A DNA stretch of 64,000 nucleotides from NCBI RefSeq assembly GCF_933775445.1, contig NC_065875.1, forward strand, positions 4,973,001-5,037,000. The letters run 5' to 3'. The notes beneath the pieces are model-generated. The model was not told the origin of the DNA. It ran no database searches and was given only the letters and a program-made list of their open reading frames with translations. Below are positions 37,852 to 50,204 of the stretch, piece after piece. The position numbers were made by a program, and so were the translations under genes. This DNA comes from Argentina anserina. Taxonomy: Eukaryota; Streptophyta; Magnoliopsida; Rosales; Rosaceae. Each line of letters starts with the position of its first letter. The first letter of the stretch is position 1.

Positions 37852-40473
37852 CACTTCAACCCAAAAAATTGTAAATACATACTTCAGTTTGGATAGAATT
37901 GAATTAAGATATATATACTCGAAAGAAAGAATCAAGGCAGCAGATTACTGCATCTTTCTAACGAATAGGATGTGAATATATAGATGCACCTTCCTTCAAT
38001 ACTCTTTATCAGTGTTCAATAAGACTTTTAGGCAATGAAATAAGCGTTAAGATGGACTTAGCTATAAGCCTCTTTGCTTCTGGTAAACTATTCATGAAAC
38101 CCTTAAATTTGTTTTTTATGTGTGAAATCTGCATGATTGATCTCAAGTGTACATAAAATTTCTGCTAATATGATGATTGATCCTCTCGCCTATAACACGA
38201 TCAGCTCTGGTGTGGTTTTCAAATGATTTAGGATGCAAAAACCAAAAGCATAAGAATTTTCTAATAGATAACCAAAACTATAAATAAGGCTCTGGTGCTC
38301 AGGTATGATCACTGTGACAATTTTAGCAACATGATGATACGCAAGGCTGAACAGAAATGTATCTGCAGCGAACTAGAGAGGCAATCGTTACCTTCCAGCA
38401 AGCGCCGAGCCATGGTGAGGCAATAGTTTTATGCTGCAGCAGAAAAATATGTATCTAAATGTGGGGATTGGTGTTGCTGGTATTGCACTACTTGCAGCTT
38501 AACTACTTGCAGATAAACCGCCACATCCATCCATTGTTGGTGAAGTTTTCAGGCATTGGTAAAAGACTAGTGGGGGAGAGACTGAGGTAAAGATATAGAG
38601 GATTAGCATAGAAGTGATCGATAGAAAGGAATATCGGATATTACAATATGTAGGTTTTGGCCACTAGTGGGAACGAAGGATTTTCCAATTGCTCAAAGAC
38701 AACGTTAAGGATTTGAATGACGTACTTAAGTATCAGTAATAGTAATGCACACATATATTGTAATAAATCCAATTTCATTACAATATATGTATCCAAAATT
38801 ATTACATTGTTGGCTAGCTAGCTAGTTGTAATGCCATTACATAGCAATCATGTATCCAATTTCATTCAACTCTAATGTATTATGTATCAAACATCAAACT
38901 CAACACCTTTTTGGAGTTTATAAAATTAATAATGAACTTTCCATTCTTCAAGCTACCAGTAATATTCATTTAATCTGGCGTAGGCTCTTTCCCTACTGGA
39001 CCAAATACCATGCAGAGAACATTGCAGTGGTATCTTTAAAGGCAAATGTGAAACCACCAGAAATTTACTTCACTAGGCTGTCTAATTCCTTAATGGGTTA
39101 CCCTAATAATAACCATGACACAATGATATCTCTTCTTTTAGGAAAAAAAAAACCTTAATGTTCATTTTATTTATAGAATGAGAAAAGTGATTTAGAGTCT
39201 TAGACATGAGTCGGCCCCTTCAAACAATATAGAATTTGATTACTAATAAAATGAAGTTTTAACTTAACAATCACAATAACAGTTGTCACATTGTAACATT
39301 GTTAATAGTTACAGAAGATTTTCGATAGCACAGATTAGAAAAACAGAAGATTTTTATCGAACCAGTTTTCATACGAATCCAAATATCTTTCTCTAGATCT
39401 TTAATACCTTGTTTGCTGCTGTGTCATCGAATCATTTCATAGTTACAAATGCTGCAATTCATATAGATTTTACATGCCAAAAAGTTTCACAGAATCACAG
39501 TTTATATGGATTACATGACAAGAACTAGATTCTTCACTTACAAGAAGTGCTTGTTGGCACAAAGTCACCAATTTATAAACTTGTTCATCTTGAGAGAAGC
39601 CTATATATGTGACTAACCGATTCGTATTCTATGTGCTACAGGATTGCATACCCAGTCTATCTACTGCATAAGAAATAATGCAATGACAAGTTGACAATAA
39701 TAAACAACAGTAGAATAGATAATAGCATTAAAAACATTGTTGATTTTGTTCTTGTCCACCAAGATATTTGGGAATAGTACGTAACCTTTAGATTTTACAA
39801 GAGATCATTTCTATGTATATAGAGACAATGATGGTTATCCCAAAGCTTATATATAATTAGAGTATGTGAACTTGAAGATAAATATACTTAATTTTACCTC
39901 ATAGTTTCCTCCAATGATACTATCGATTGATAGGTATGTAAACAAACCACATACATTACAACAACCTTCCTCCATACCCCGACCATCATTCCAAGAATCA
40001 AGGCTTAGACGTGACCGTTACCTTTTGCAGCCAGCCCACATAACAATTCTCCTGCTTCGTTCCTTGCAGTTTCCTGATGACTTGCTTTACTAAGTTTCCT
40101 GCAGCACCACACAAATAACTATAGTTGTCAACACTTCACATGATATAGGGCGTAATAGCACAAGGAAACTATTCTTCTTACAAGCAAGAAAGAGGATCAA
40201 ATTGGACTATGGGATGCAGTTTCTGGAGACATGGTATTTGCATCATTCACACAACTTAAGAAGACCATTGTGCCTTGACACAAGGGTTTCATCAGTCATC
40301 ACAGTATCCTTTACACAAGAGTAACAAACTTAATAAATTTAATTTTTTCCTGTGCGTATGTGCTGTGCATTGTGTATGTGATATTTATATGTTATGCTCT
40401 GCAACTTTCATTCTTTTTTAATTTAAAAAGTAGATGCAGTTCAAGACTTAGTACCTTGTTTGTTGATTTGAAA
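37852..40473. other. Intergenic between kinase and nuclease genes
   Basis: It contains the possible extra kinase exon at 38415-38394, a short AT-rich inverted repeat (cattacaatatatg/catatattgtaat, about 38752-38791) and an orphan exon-like segment at 40098-40005. The rest is AT-rich with no gene seen. Confidence 0.4.
40005..40098 (-). other. Orphan exon-like segment
   Basis: After an acceptor (gctgcag at about 40099) one frame reads KLSKASHQETARNEAGELLC and then GLAAKGNGHV to a stop at 40005. It is protein-like but unrecognised. A good donor (caag-gtacta, near 40456) lies just after the nuclease stop codon, so this may be a spliced 3' UTR exon or an alternative end of that gene. Confidence 0.25.
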
Positions 40474-43400
40474 TCAATGGCTTCTAGGAAAATGATGGAA
40501 GCTATCGTGGCTCAAGATATGTTCTTTCCATATAAGAGTGGCATATTCTGGATGATCAACAAAAGGATTTCTGTTGTGTTGATAGAATTTGCATACCCTG
40601 TCATTTCTCAATTTCTCCTCTCTTGAAGGGGGATCAATCTCATTCCACTTTAACAACGTAGAAAGCAGTCCCATCTCACTCTTTGCTGCACCAATGAACC
40701 CAGTAAGTTAAACCACTTAGATCTAGGCCAACAAAAGAAATACATTCTAGTTCCTAATCAGTAAGATTAGCATATACTTTTAAGATAAAGCAAATAAAAA
40801 CCAAACAGAAATCAATTTTTACACTAATATTGCACTTCGCCATTAGACTATTAATAATCATTTATACATTACTAAACCTTGCTGTTGTACAAGTCCACTA
40901 CTTAGCAAACAACACAGCTGATTTAGGTCTTATCATAAGTCCACCTTTACTCAGGTCGTAGATATGCGCTAAAACTTTGAAATAATGTAGGTACAATGAG
41001 TAGCTGCTCACTCATTCTCCTTGAATTTCAAAAGTATGGTTTGATGATCAATCTGAAGTCTCCTTGGTCTATTCCGTTGTTTCCAACTTATGGTCATTTT
41101 TGGAAGTCAACACGTGGCTCTTTTGTTGACACAGAACTCCACCCTCCTCCTTGGCTCCTTGGCAAACGGTTGTTATTGGTGACTTTTTAGGAAATGGTCA
41201 AGTGCAAACGAAGTCCATGACTCTAAACCTCCTTGACAAAATGAAAACCCCCACCAGATGCAGATGGAAGTTGCAGGCCATATAGTGGTATATTGATACT
41301 TGTGGTTTATTCTGAAATTTTTATGTTTGTTGGATCAAAGGGTTTGCTATGAATCTCAAACAAGGAATGGATATGGCCAGAGAAACATGAGTTAAGAGGG
41401 CCTTGTAATCACATAAGATTCTAACAAATGGTTCAAATCTATCGCGACATGATAATATGTATATGAAAAATGTCTCAGAAGGGAGTGAAAGCTACTACCC
41501 ACAGAAATTCTACAGTGATTATAACACACTGGCTTTTTAATTTATTTTTTTTTCCATTCATAGATGCTGGTTTAGAGAACAAGGAAACCAGAAAATGTGC
41601 TGATGGTTGTGGAAGTCTCTGTCAACGTCAGCATGTTTGATGCATTACACTAATAATGTACAGTATGCTGACATTCACAAGTGGTTCCTAATGCCGACTC
41701 AAGTCCCTTATTGGAGCATGGAGACAATCACAGTTCAAGATACTCAAATAACGTTAACTCATTTATCTTCCAACTTACAAATTTTTGGAGAATCTGAGAG
41801 GTGAAGAACTGGACCTCCATCTGGTTGGTGATACCCATAACATACTGCCATGTACATCAGTGCCCTTGCAATATCTCCTCTATGCTTACATGGCATGAGA
41901 AAGAAGATCGCATAAGAAAATAATTTATATGGAATGGACTGTAACGAGATTTACATATCACTAATTTTGGTGGCCAGATAGAGCGACAACAACCTCATTA
42001 AGGATTCAGGTACAAAGTTTATTTAGATTGTTATGGTACAAAATATATTTAACCCTGCAAGAATAGGCATTTCTTTCCAGATGAACCCTGGTACCATAAT
42101 ATATTGAACCCCAGTAGCAACAACCTCATTACGGCCTAAACTGGTAAGGAGTGCCTGGATCCCTCCTTGTTAGAGATCAACTACCTAGTTTGGAACAAAC
42201 TGAATCTTGTTTTGCTTCTTAAATAACCAACAATTCACTAGGTGAAATTTACATTTTTTCCTGTTAAGTTTCTTATCAGAAGCTGTACATTAATGCTTCC
42301 AACATAGATGTTGGCTGTGAACTTGTTTGTACAGAAGCATACAGATATGCTTTAGAATCTACCACATCATCATTCTCCTCATCTTCTTAGTTTCTCTAAT
42401 ATATACTCCCTCCATGGAGATCTTATATGTTTTATAAATTCAAATTTTTTACTCATTATAAAAAGAGAGAAAACTATGCTATTCACATAAAATTAATTAA
42501 TATATGAAAAACCTGTTTAGGTGGTGCCCATCTACTCTTATCAGTTTCTGTGTCCAAAGCAGCTTCTTTGTTTGCTGGCTTCAAACATTTAGCTGAAGTG
42601 ACAATGCATTCTCCATAGTATTTGTTCCCCCTGGAGGAATTAACTACAAAAAAAATTCAAAAGTTTCCACTGCTTCTCTGAAAGTTCTAATTTTACGATG
42701 GTTTTTGAGATAATTACTTCTCACTTGCATATTAGTGATCTTACCATTCACATCTGCAGGACGAATGTTGTGTATATCAGTCAGGGATGGACCATTTTTC
42801 AAACCATAAGATCGTGGCCATAAGTGCTCTCCTGAAATAGCAGCAGATTTTGAAGATCGCAGAGATCGTTGTAAATTGCTGAGTAAAAGAAAGCAGCAAT
42901 CTAAAGAATAACAAAGAAAACATTATCAAAAAAGAAAAGAAACCTGTACCAAATAAACTTAATTTTGTTCTTTTGATTAGAGGGGAGGGCAAGGAGGTAC
43001 AGGGGATCTGGAAACTAGATTTATGCTATCCACTGGAGCTACAATGCCCCCTCTATATTTTTTTTGTCTTCTCAAGAAGCATCACAACTAAATTAACATT
43101 GCAAAAGTAGCAACTGAGGTGCCTTAATTATTGCGTGTAAAGTAGAAAATCACCCATCCCACTGCCCACTTCAAAACTCTTAGATTCAGGCCATATATTT
43201 ATTAACCTTCAGAAAACCACTAAATAAAGCCAGAACATCTTGCATCAAAATTTCCAACAAACACACAACTTTCTGATTTCGGAACTCAGTAGACACCTAA
43301 ATGTAAATTGAGATGTTGGCTCCCCTCTCCCACTATGCAACATCTAGTTGATCCTAGGTTTGCTAATTTGGCCATATTACACAGGACATGGCAGAAACCA

Positions 43401-44831
43401 ATAGTTTCCAACATCTTGTTGCCGTGTAACTTCACTTAGTGTCAAACCAGCAATTAGTTTGAAGTTAAGATATGAGTCTATTGAAGAGTTCATATTTAGA
43501 CGACTTTAACTTTATTTCATACGGTACTCTCCTTATTCTTGTTGTCCAATATGGTGAGTTCCTTTGAGTTACACGTAGCTCAAACATCGAAATTTCTGGT
43601 GCAGGGAAAGATACAAGAGTCCATCTCTATCTTCTACTATACAACCCAAAAGATATCACACTATGGCCAACCAATTATAACCTTTTCTCATAACAACTCA
43701 TCCCTCTGTGGGTAATACAGTATAACACCCGTCCTTCTCTCTTCATTTCTATATTCATGCTGTGAGCAGCTCTCTAAGTTTGCTTATTTTAGAACCTGCA
43801 TTTCGAAAGGCTACAACTTAAAAAATATATATATATATATATATATGAGGTCACTTAGCTACATTCCTCAGAGCCCTCTAAAATTGGGAATATATCAGCT
43901 ATTATGTGAACTGATCCTTAGCAGTAGAAAATTCCAGACTTTGAAACAAAATTCTGGTAAATGTCAACTGGTTCATGTTTTCTCCTTTCTATGAAGACTT
44001 AGAATGTCTCTACAAAAATAAAACGGAAGAGGTGGTATTCATTCAAGCCTCACAACACGAGTTCTCCACCACTTGACTCATGTAAATGTTAATAAATTAG
44101 AAGCCATTCAAAGAGTTGTTCTTCACTATTCTGAACTGGAACAGATGCTACAGCACTGTATCATCTAATGTGAAATCGAAACTACAAAAATCATGAACTG
44201 TGACTAAAGGAAGCATAAATCTAGACTGAGATTGTAGCTTCGATTATCCTTGATACTTGATACTTCATTTAGTTCAAGTGCTCAACCAATGTCAGGGTTA
44301 GTTCTTTTCTTATCAACAAAGCATTCCCTCTTCGACTCGGATACTTTTATTTCAAGTTTCAACATTCCAAAACAATAATACTTATAGAGTGTAAGCGAAT
44401 GAGTTAAATCATAAAACTTTTCTTTGGCCTGAAATCAAGTTCAACATAATTGTAAAAAACCCACATCAAAATCACAGAAACTGTAGAAAATAGTAATTGA
44501 CTCACTATTCCATCCTTCAGGCTTTCCTGCTAATGACTTTGGTACAACCTTCAGCGAGTAGATTTCAACTCTGCATACAAAAAACGGTAGTTAATTGGGC
44601 AACAGGCACGGATAAAACGTAACGATTACCACTAGCACACTACAAACTGCACAAAGCTGTCTTGAAGTTTGATTACTCCTTACATCCCTGATGAAGCTTC
44701 TGGGTTGTCAACATCCGAAGCATCTAGAATCTTAAGAGCATTCCACACCTAATCCCATAAACCACTGACTCAAACTATTGAAATAAATCACCATAAGAGA
44801 CTCAAACTCCACTAAACATAGTATCAGTAAA

Positions 44832-44881
<50 letters not shown>

Positions 44882-45375
44882 CTCTCTGTAAGATAAAGAT
44901 TGATGCTTGCCAATAATAGAATTCAGTTTCCTCTTGAGTGATTTACCCACTAAATTCCCCACATTGGCATAGTAACTGTTAACATCTTCACAAGCATAAA
45001 CAGGAGCTGAGTAATCATAGGCCTGAGCACCAGCAACAATGTTGAGAAAGAACAAGTATAACGAGACAATCTGAGAAACCCATCTCCAAGAGATGTTATT
45101 GCACTTTAGGAAATCCCATCTGCTCCCATAAACAATGCAACGATTAGTCCATTAAATAATTTGTAACGAGTTGAAGGTGTTGAATAAAAGTGACCGACAG
45201 ACCTTGTAGAAACGGTGGAGGTGACTTGGATGACCAAACTATGAACTGGGTTTCGATTAAAGCACTTGAATATGAAGTTCCCGGGGCTCCGGAGCAAGGC
45301 GGGTCTCTGCTTATAGACAACCAATGGTGTTGTGCAATGGAATTTGGCGGCCATACCGAAGAAAGAAGACTGCAT
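40474..45375 (-). CDS. Endonuclease I family (His-Me finger) nuclease
   Basis: Exons on minus are 45375-45203, 45119-44882, 44748-44684, 44570-44506, 42831-42745, 42643-42513, 41884-41779 and 40685-40474 (358 aa). Residues 1 to about 57 are basic and Ser/Thr-rich and could be an organelle transit peptide; about 70-85 are hydrophobic, so a secretory route is also possible. The His-Me finger core is clear: WNREHLWPRSYG (His183), then DIHNIRPAD (His201) and VNSSRGNKYYG (Asn211, Arg214, Asn216). This motif set defines bacterial periplasmic or extracellular Endonuclease I, which cuts DNA and in some cases RNA with a metal ion. Exon 7 needs a weak acceptor (gccatgtaag) to keep frame and the family-like RGDIARA. 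The C-terminal tail past YATLIWKE is not conserved to my knowledge. Confidence 0.88.
44834..44879. repeat. (AT)22 microsatellite abutting a splice donor
   Basis: The run fills the 5' part of intron 2 of the nuclease gene. On minus, exon 2 ends at 44882 and the intron opens gtgatatat directly into the repeat. Confidence 0.95.
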
Positions 45376-45849
45376 TCTCTTTTGGTCACCCCAACGGATG
45401 AAGGCAAGACCAACTGAAACGGCCAGGAGAGCCGCACGATTTAACTACTAGTTCAAACAGCGACCATTTATTTACACGTATCAAAAATTGCACTGATCTT
45501 GTTCAAAAAATTGCACTGGTCAGTTTTGAAGAACGAGACGACTCTAGATCCTTCCAAGTTCAAAGCTTCAGACCCAGGCACCCAACTCGTTATGTGTTTA
45601 GCTTCACAGTTGCACCATATATCTTATCACAATTCACAACCTTCAAGCCTTGGATTGGATAGAATGCCTCACCAGTGGTGGAACATGCATTCTACACCTT
45701 CAACGCAATTTTTAAACATTGGCTACACTAATATTAGCATAAATTTTTTTTTACCACATACAATAAAAACCGAGAAGATTTTGGTAAAATGATAATGTTG
45801 CTTCTTTCATCTTCATTATATCAAAAGTAATGGTTTCCTACCTTAACCA
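45376..45849. other. Upstream region of the nuclease gene
   Basis: Probable 5' UTR and promoter of the minus-strand nuclease. The 97-codon plus frame at 45499-45792 lacks any recognised motif. Confidence 0.4.
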
Positions 45850-46955
45850 CTCTCATGTGTATAATTATACTATCATAACTGAAAGAGTTGTGACTTGTGA
45901 GTAAGCTTTATTCTAAATTCTAGGTTCAGAAACAAGAAACGAACAGAAGTCATTTGTTATAAAGTTGAAATTAGGAGGCCCTAGATTAGTGTGTAATTAT
46001 CATCTTGATCATGTATTTGGACATTATATTATGCAGTCTACTCACTGTACCCAATACATGATATTGACGGCAAAACTACGTGATATAGTGTATAGATACA
46101 CTGCAGCCTGCAGGATACCAATTATATTCTCAAATCAGTCAAATGTTTTAGCAGAAACACACGAGGGAAGAGCATAGTAGGGTTAATAGCGGCTGTACGT
46201 GTGCAGATTCGAGTCGAGGGTATGGGGCAGCTTTGATTAATAATGGTAGAATCCAGCTACGACCTCATGGCCTCATCTCACTCTTGTGATCATAAAGAAA
46301 TCTCAATAACATAGGCTGTGCATGATTGTTTCAGACTTTCAGCACATATGGTTAACATGTCCATCACCAGCAGTGTGACACCAACCATTAGAAGCTCTTG
46401 ATTTGAAGCCATTTAAGACCATGGGTCCGTCGTTCATGATCATAACAATTTTTTTGAATAAATTTTTCTTATAGTTTTGTTTCATTACCAATTTAAATTC
46501 GATCATTCATATGAGATATGGGAAGAAACTAACAATTTTATATATACAAACACCCCGTCCTTATGCACCTTTTAAACATCAAACGGCAAACTAAATGAGC
46601 ATCATTGTGCGTCATTGCATCAACAATACTCATGCATCCTAATTAGTATTTGAGTGTAGTGTTTTTAATTTTGTAAAAGTTTAATTAGGTTAACAACTAT
46701 TAGTTTTTCATGCCAAAGAGAACGAATGACCATCCTGTATTAAAATAAGTATCTTGTGTTATATTGTAAAACATTAAAACATAACAAATCATTCACTCCT
46801 GTCATCGCATTCTCAATATTTTCTCAATTTAAATAATGATCATTATCGAAACAATTGCAATAATTTAAGCCCTCGGAGTCCAAGTCTCTAATCCAAACAA
46901 GATGAGCTAACTAACACTAAATTATTCTACAAGAATAAGAATGTCTCTAGTTAAC
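45850..46955 (+). repeat. Direct duplication, copy 1 (about 1.1 kb)
   Basis: It matches 50205-51233 along its length, with small indels. The best-kept part includes tacactgcagcctgcaggat (about 46099), gcggctgtacgtgtgcag, ggtatggggcagctttgatt, ggctgtgcatgattgtttca and gaagctcttgatttgaagcc. It contains no long open frame. Its ends lack TG/CA or inverted repeats. Confidence 0.88.
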
Positions 46956-48104
46956 CATCATTATCTCAAGTATAAGTTGTTTTATAAATAATGGCTCGTC
47001 TCCTTCCTCTCCTCCTTACCCTAATCCATATCTCTACTACTATAAAGCCAACACTCCAAGCACCACTAAATTACGAACTTCCAAGTCTATCCTTCTGTAA
47101 TTTTACTCTCACACATAGTCATAAGGACAATTACGTAAAAACATTGATTATGTTTTTTTTTTTCAAAACTATCCTTCGTGGTAAATAAAATAACATAACA
47201 ACATTACATTTTAAAACTTAAATTAAACGTTGCAAATGACAAACTTGTGTTATAAAATCACGTGCATCGCATGGGTACGAGACTAGTACTTTCTAATGGT
47301 GGCGGTGAGATGTAGAAGGTGGACGACGTTGGTAGCAGCTTCGGCAATCTTGTCGGGCATCGGGTTGGAGGTGGCCCTCCCTTTTTTCTTCCGTTTGTGG
47401 AGGGAAGATCTCATCTCCATGTTTGATCATAGTGCCAGATAATTCTTTTTCGTAATTATGAGCAGCCAAACGAGTTCTGTTTTGAAAAAAAAAAAAGTAC
47501 TTACGGTTTGGTCATCCAGAGAAAAGTTGTGCTGTATTGATCTCTATACAGAGGACTATAAGGGCTATCTCTGGTGATATACTTTTAGTACTAAGGTAAA
47601 TCATGGGAATATACTTAACTTATTTTGAAGGTATTAAATTTAATTCCAAGAAGACTATATGATTTAGTGGGAGTTTTAAAACAATTCATAGAATTTTGAA
47701 GTTGTATTAAACTAGAATTTTAAAAATTCTTTATGAAATTTATGAAAGGCTAAAGGTATTCAATCAAGATTTTTTAAATGAATAAAAATCTGAGGGTATT
47801 TAAAATTGTATAATGAAATTATATACTCATGGAAACTCATCTACTCAGTAGTGTTAATTATATATACCACAGTCCAAAATTGTTTGGCCTTGAACTAAAA
47901 AATTTCAGACATTTTCATGGATTTTCTCACTGTATTGAAAGATATATTCATTCTCCATCATTTTTCTTTATTTTCTCTTGCAAACAAACAACAATATATC
48001 CGAACACTTCCCTTTGTGTGTATTTAATGTATAACATGGTGTTTTTCGTGTTACCTCGCTAAAATCTTTCCAAGTAAATAAAACTTCTTAGACAAAAATA
48101 AACA
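46956..48104. other. Spacer between duplication copies, left part
   Basis: A short frame at 46991-47188 opens with signal-peptide-like MARLLPLLLTLIHIS but has no further recognisable domain and is probably a relic or chance. 47280-47500 is GC-richer and ends in an A run (about 47488-47499), like a retroposon 3' end. Confidence 0.35.
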
Positions 48105-48109
48105 TTGGA

Positions 48110-48574
48110 TGTTACGAGAGCCAAATCTCGGGGATTTAGCATCTCGTAGCCTTGTATTCTGATGTATCAGCTCAGTGCGAACTACACACAACACAAGTCA
48201 AATTCAAAAGACTAGCGGTGCACCGACCTTTGACCCTCCGAAGCTTAAGTTAGTATCTGGTACAAAGTAAGTTTGAGAGTTAAAGACTTCGGAATACGTT
48301 ACCTCTTTTAGGTAGTTTAGGCAGATTATTTATAGGTGCATTGTGAAATGTGTCTGACTCTTCCTTCAATGTGGGAACGTGTGCCAGCACATAGCATCTA
48401 TCATTTAGGCGAACCACCGTGGGTGGCGTTAATGGCGATACCCGAGCAAGTAGAGAGGCTACCGGATCGGCTTGCCTGCCTGCTAGGCCTTCTAGACCTC
48501 CGACCACCGGTCTAGCGGCCGGAATATGAGGAGATTAAGCCAGAAATCACCTCATTCATGGGGTGGAGTTAACA
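48110..48574 (-). mobile_element. Gypsy-like solo LTR (465 bp)
   Basis: It is bounded by TGTTA...TAACA with an exact 5-bp duplication ttgga (48105-48109, 48575-48579). On minus, a TATA box (cctataaataa, 48337-48327) is followed by the U5-type string actaacttaagcttcggagg and ggtcaaaggtcggtgcacc, common in plant Ty3-gypsy LTRs. No internal region is attached. Confidence 0.88.
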
Positions 48575-49088
48575 TTGGACATACAGAAAAAGACCACACC
48601 ATGGCACTTCACAAATGAGAAATTTATTGCATGCGAGCTAGGAAACTCCCTCTCAAATCCAGCACCTCCCCCTGATGATAGCTTAGTCATCTACATTAGC
48701 AGACAACTTTTGAATTCCTATATTCCGATCATGTTTCTCAAATGTGGACTTTGACAACGACTTGGTAAACAAGTTAACGGCATTCTATTAAGAGTGCATT
48801 TGCTTCACTTGTATCTTTAAAGACTACTCTTGCTATTGTTGATTGTAGAAAGTTTTGACGAAATATGTTTGGTGTTGTTGTCTTTGATGTGCTTCCACTA
48901 CTCAATGCAGTCATGATTACCCTTATTAATGCACGTATGCTTATCAGTGGAAGACTCAAACAACACTCATACACGGTTTTATGAAAAACAATGATCTTGG
49001 TTTGATTATATGAAGTGGTGGCAAGGGTCTTTTTTCTAGCCCTCCAAGATATCGCGCTATTCTGCACATCAAAGACATAACCAGTTTA

Positions 49089-49275
49089 ACCAACACTTGG
49101 TGGTTTAAGTGGAAATGAGCTTGTTCCCCTTAAGCAAGGTCTTGAGTTCGAGTCTTGTGAATAGAGCAATCAGTGTTGGGAGAGCTTCCCCGCAATAACC
49201 CGGCGGTCTGACGCAGCTTTAAGATATAATCCTCTCTCAAAGGATGAGGGATTTCCTGGGAAACCAAAAAAAAAA
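49089..49275 (+). mobile_element. tRNA-derived SINE
   Basis: About 187 bp with an A-box-like ggtttaagtgg, a B-box ggtcttgagttcgagtctt (49138-49156), a unique body and a terminal A run. It is flanked by an exact duplication of up to 18 bp, aaagacataaccagttta (49071-49088, 49276-49293). This is the signature of retroposition through target-primed reverse transcription. It is not a tRNA gene: the tRNA 3' half is absent. Confidence 0.92.
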
Positions 49276-49381
49276 AAAGACATAACCAGTTTATGAAGTG
49301 GGAACGACCTTTAATATGATAAGAGAATTGCATAACATCATCAAAGTCGACTAAAACATCTACCAAATGTTTAGTCATAGG

Positions 49382-50092
49382 GAAGGTTTAAAAAATCGAA
49401 AATATCCTTGATATTTTCGTTTTTCTCATCTTTGACCAAGCAATAGTTTTTCGATTGATATATTCGATATTTTTCGATATTTCATGTGCCACATCACCCT
49501 TTCCTTTCAAATTTGAAAATTCAACAAAAAAAAACAACTTCCCCTTATTCGAACCTTGGTTGCCTCATTTTAAACCCAATGAGTTTGCCACTTCACTAAC
49601 CTCACATCTATTCATATATGGCAACTTTAATTATTATAACATCTACAAATCTGAAAACAAATTATTTCTATTTTTTATTTGCCTTTGTATTTACCAATAA
49701 ATTCAAATTTTGTAAACCTTTAAATAATTTTTATATAATTAGACACAATTTAATATTTACATCTCCGATGAATCACTTTTTTATTATTCATTCTTTACAT
49801 CATATTAGATCATGCTTTAATTGTCTAAAATAATCTTTTGAGAATACTTAATGATTTAGTTCTTATTTTTTCACCTTGAGTTATACACTCACTATAGATC
49901 AATGGTTATACCGAGTTTTCTTATTGAATATTGTAGATAATTAAGCAAACAAACATCTTTTCAAGTTTCATTAAATTTTTCATGTTTATCTTCAAATTTC
50001 CGTCATTGTTTTTACAAAAATCGATATTTCCATTGAAATTTCCATTTTTCAGACGGTCGATATTTCCATGATCGTCGATATTTTAGTCCTTG
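49382..50092. mobile_element. hAT-like element rich in TCGATATTT words (711 bp)
   Basis: The left end gaaggtttaaaaaatcga pairs with the right end (rc caaggactaaaatatcga). An exact 8-bp duplication gtcatagg (49374-49381, 50093-50100) indicates hAT. Subterminal zones repeat tcgatattt-type words in both arms. No transposase frame. Confidence 0.82.
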
Positions 50093-50204
50093 GTCATAGG
50101 GGCGGTAGGAGAATTTGAGCTCTAGCGTGTGGCCAAGAGATGCTCCAGACCGGAGACACTAGCCTTCGTCCCCTCAGACTCGATGAGCCTAAAATGGTAC
50201 CGAC

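Noticed and set aside
49130..49160. tRNA gene suggested by a good B box
   Set aside because: No acceptor stem or 3' half; poly-A tail and target duplication show a SINE.
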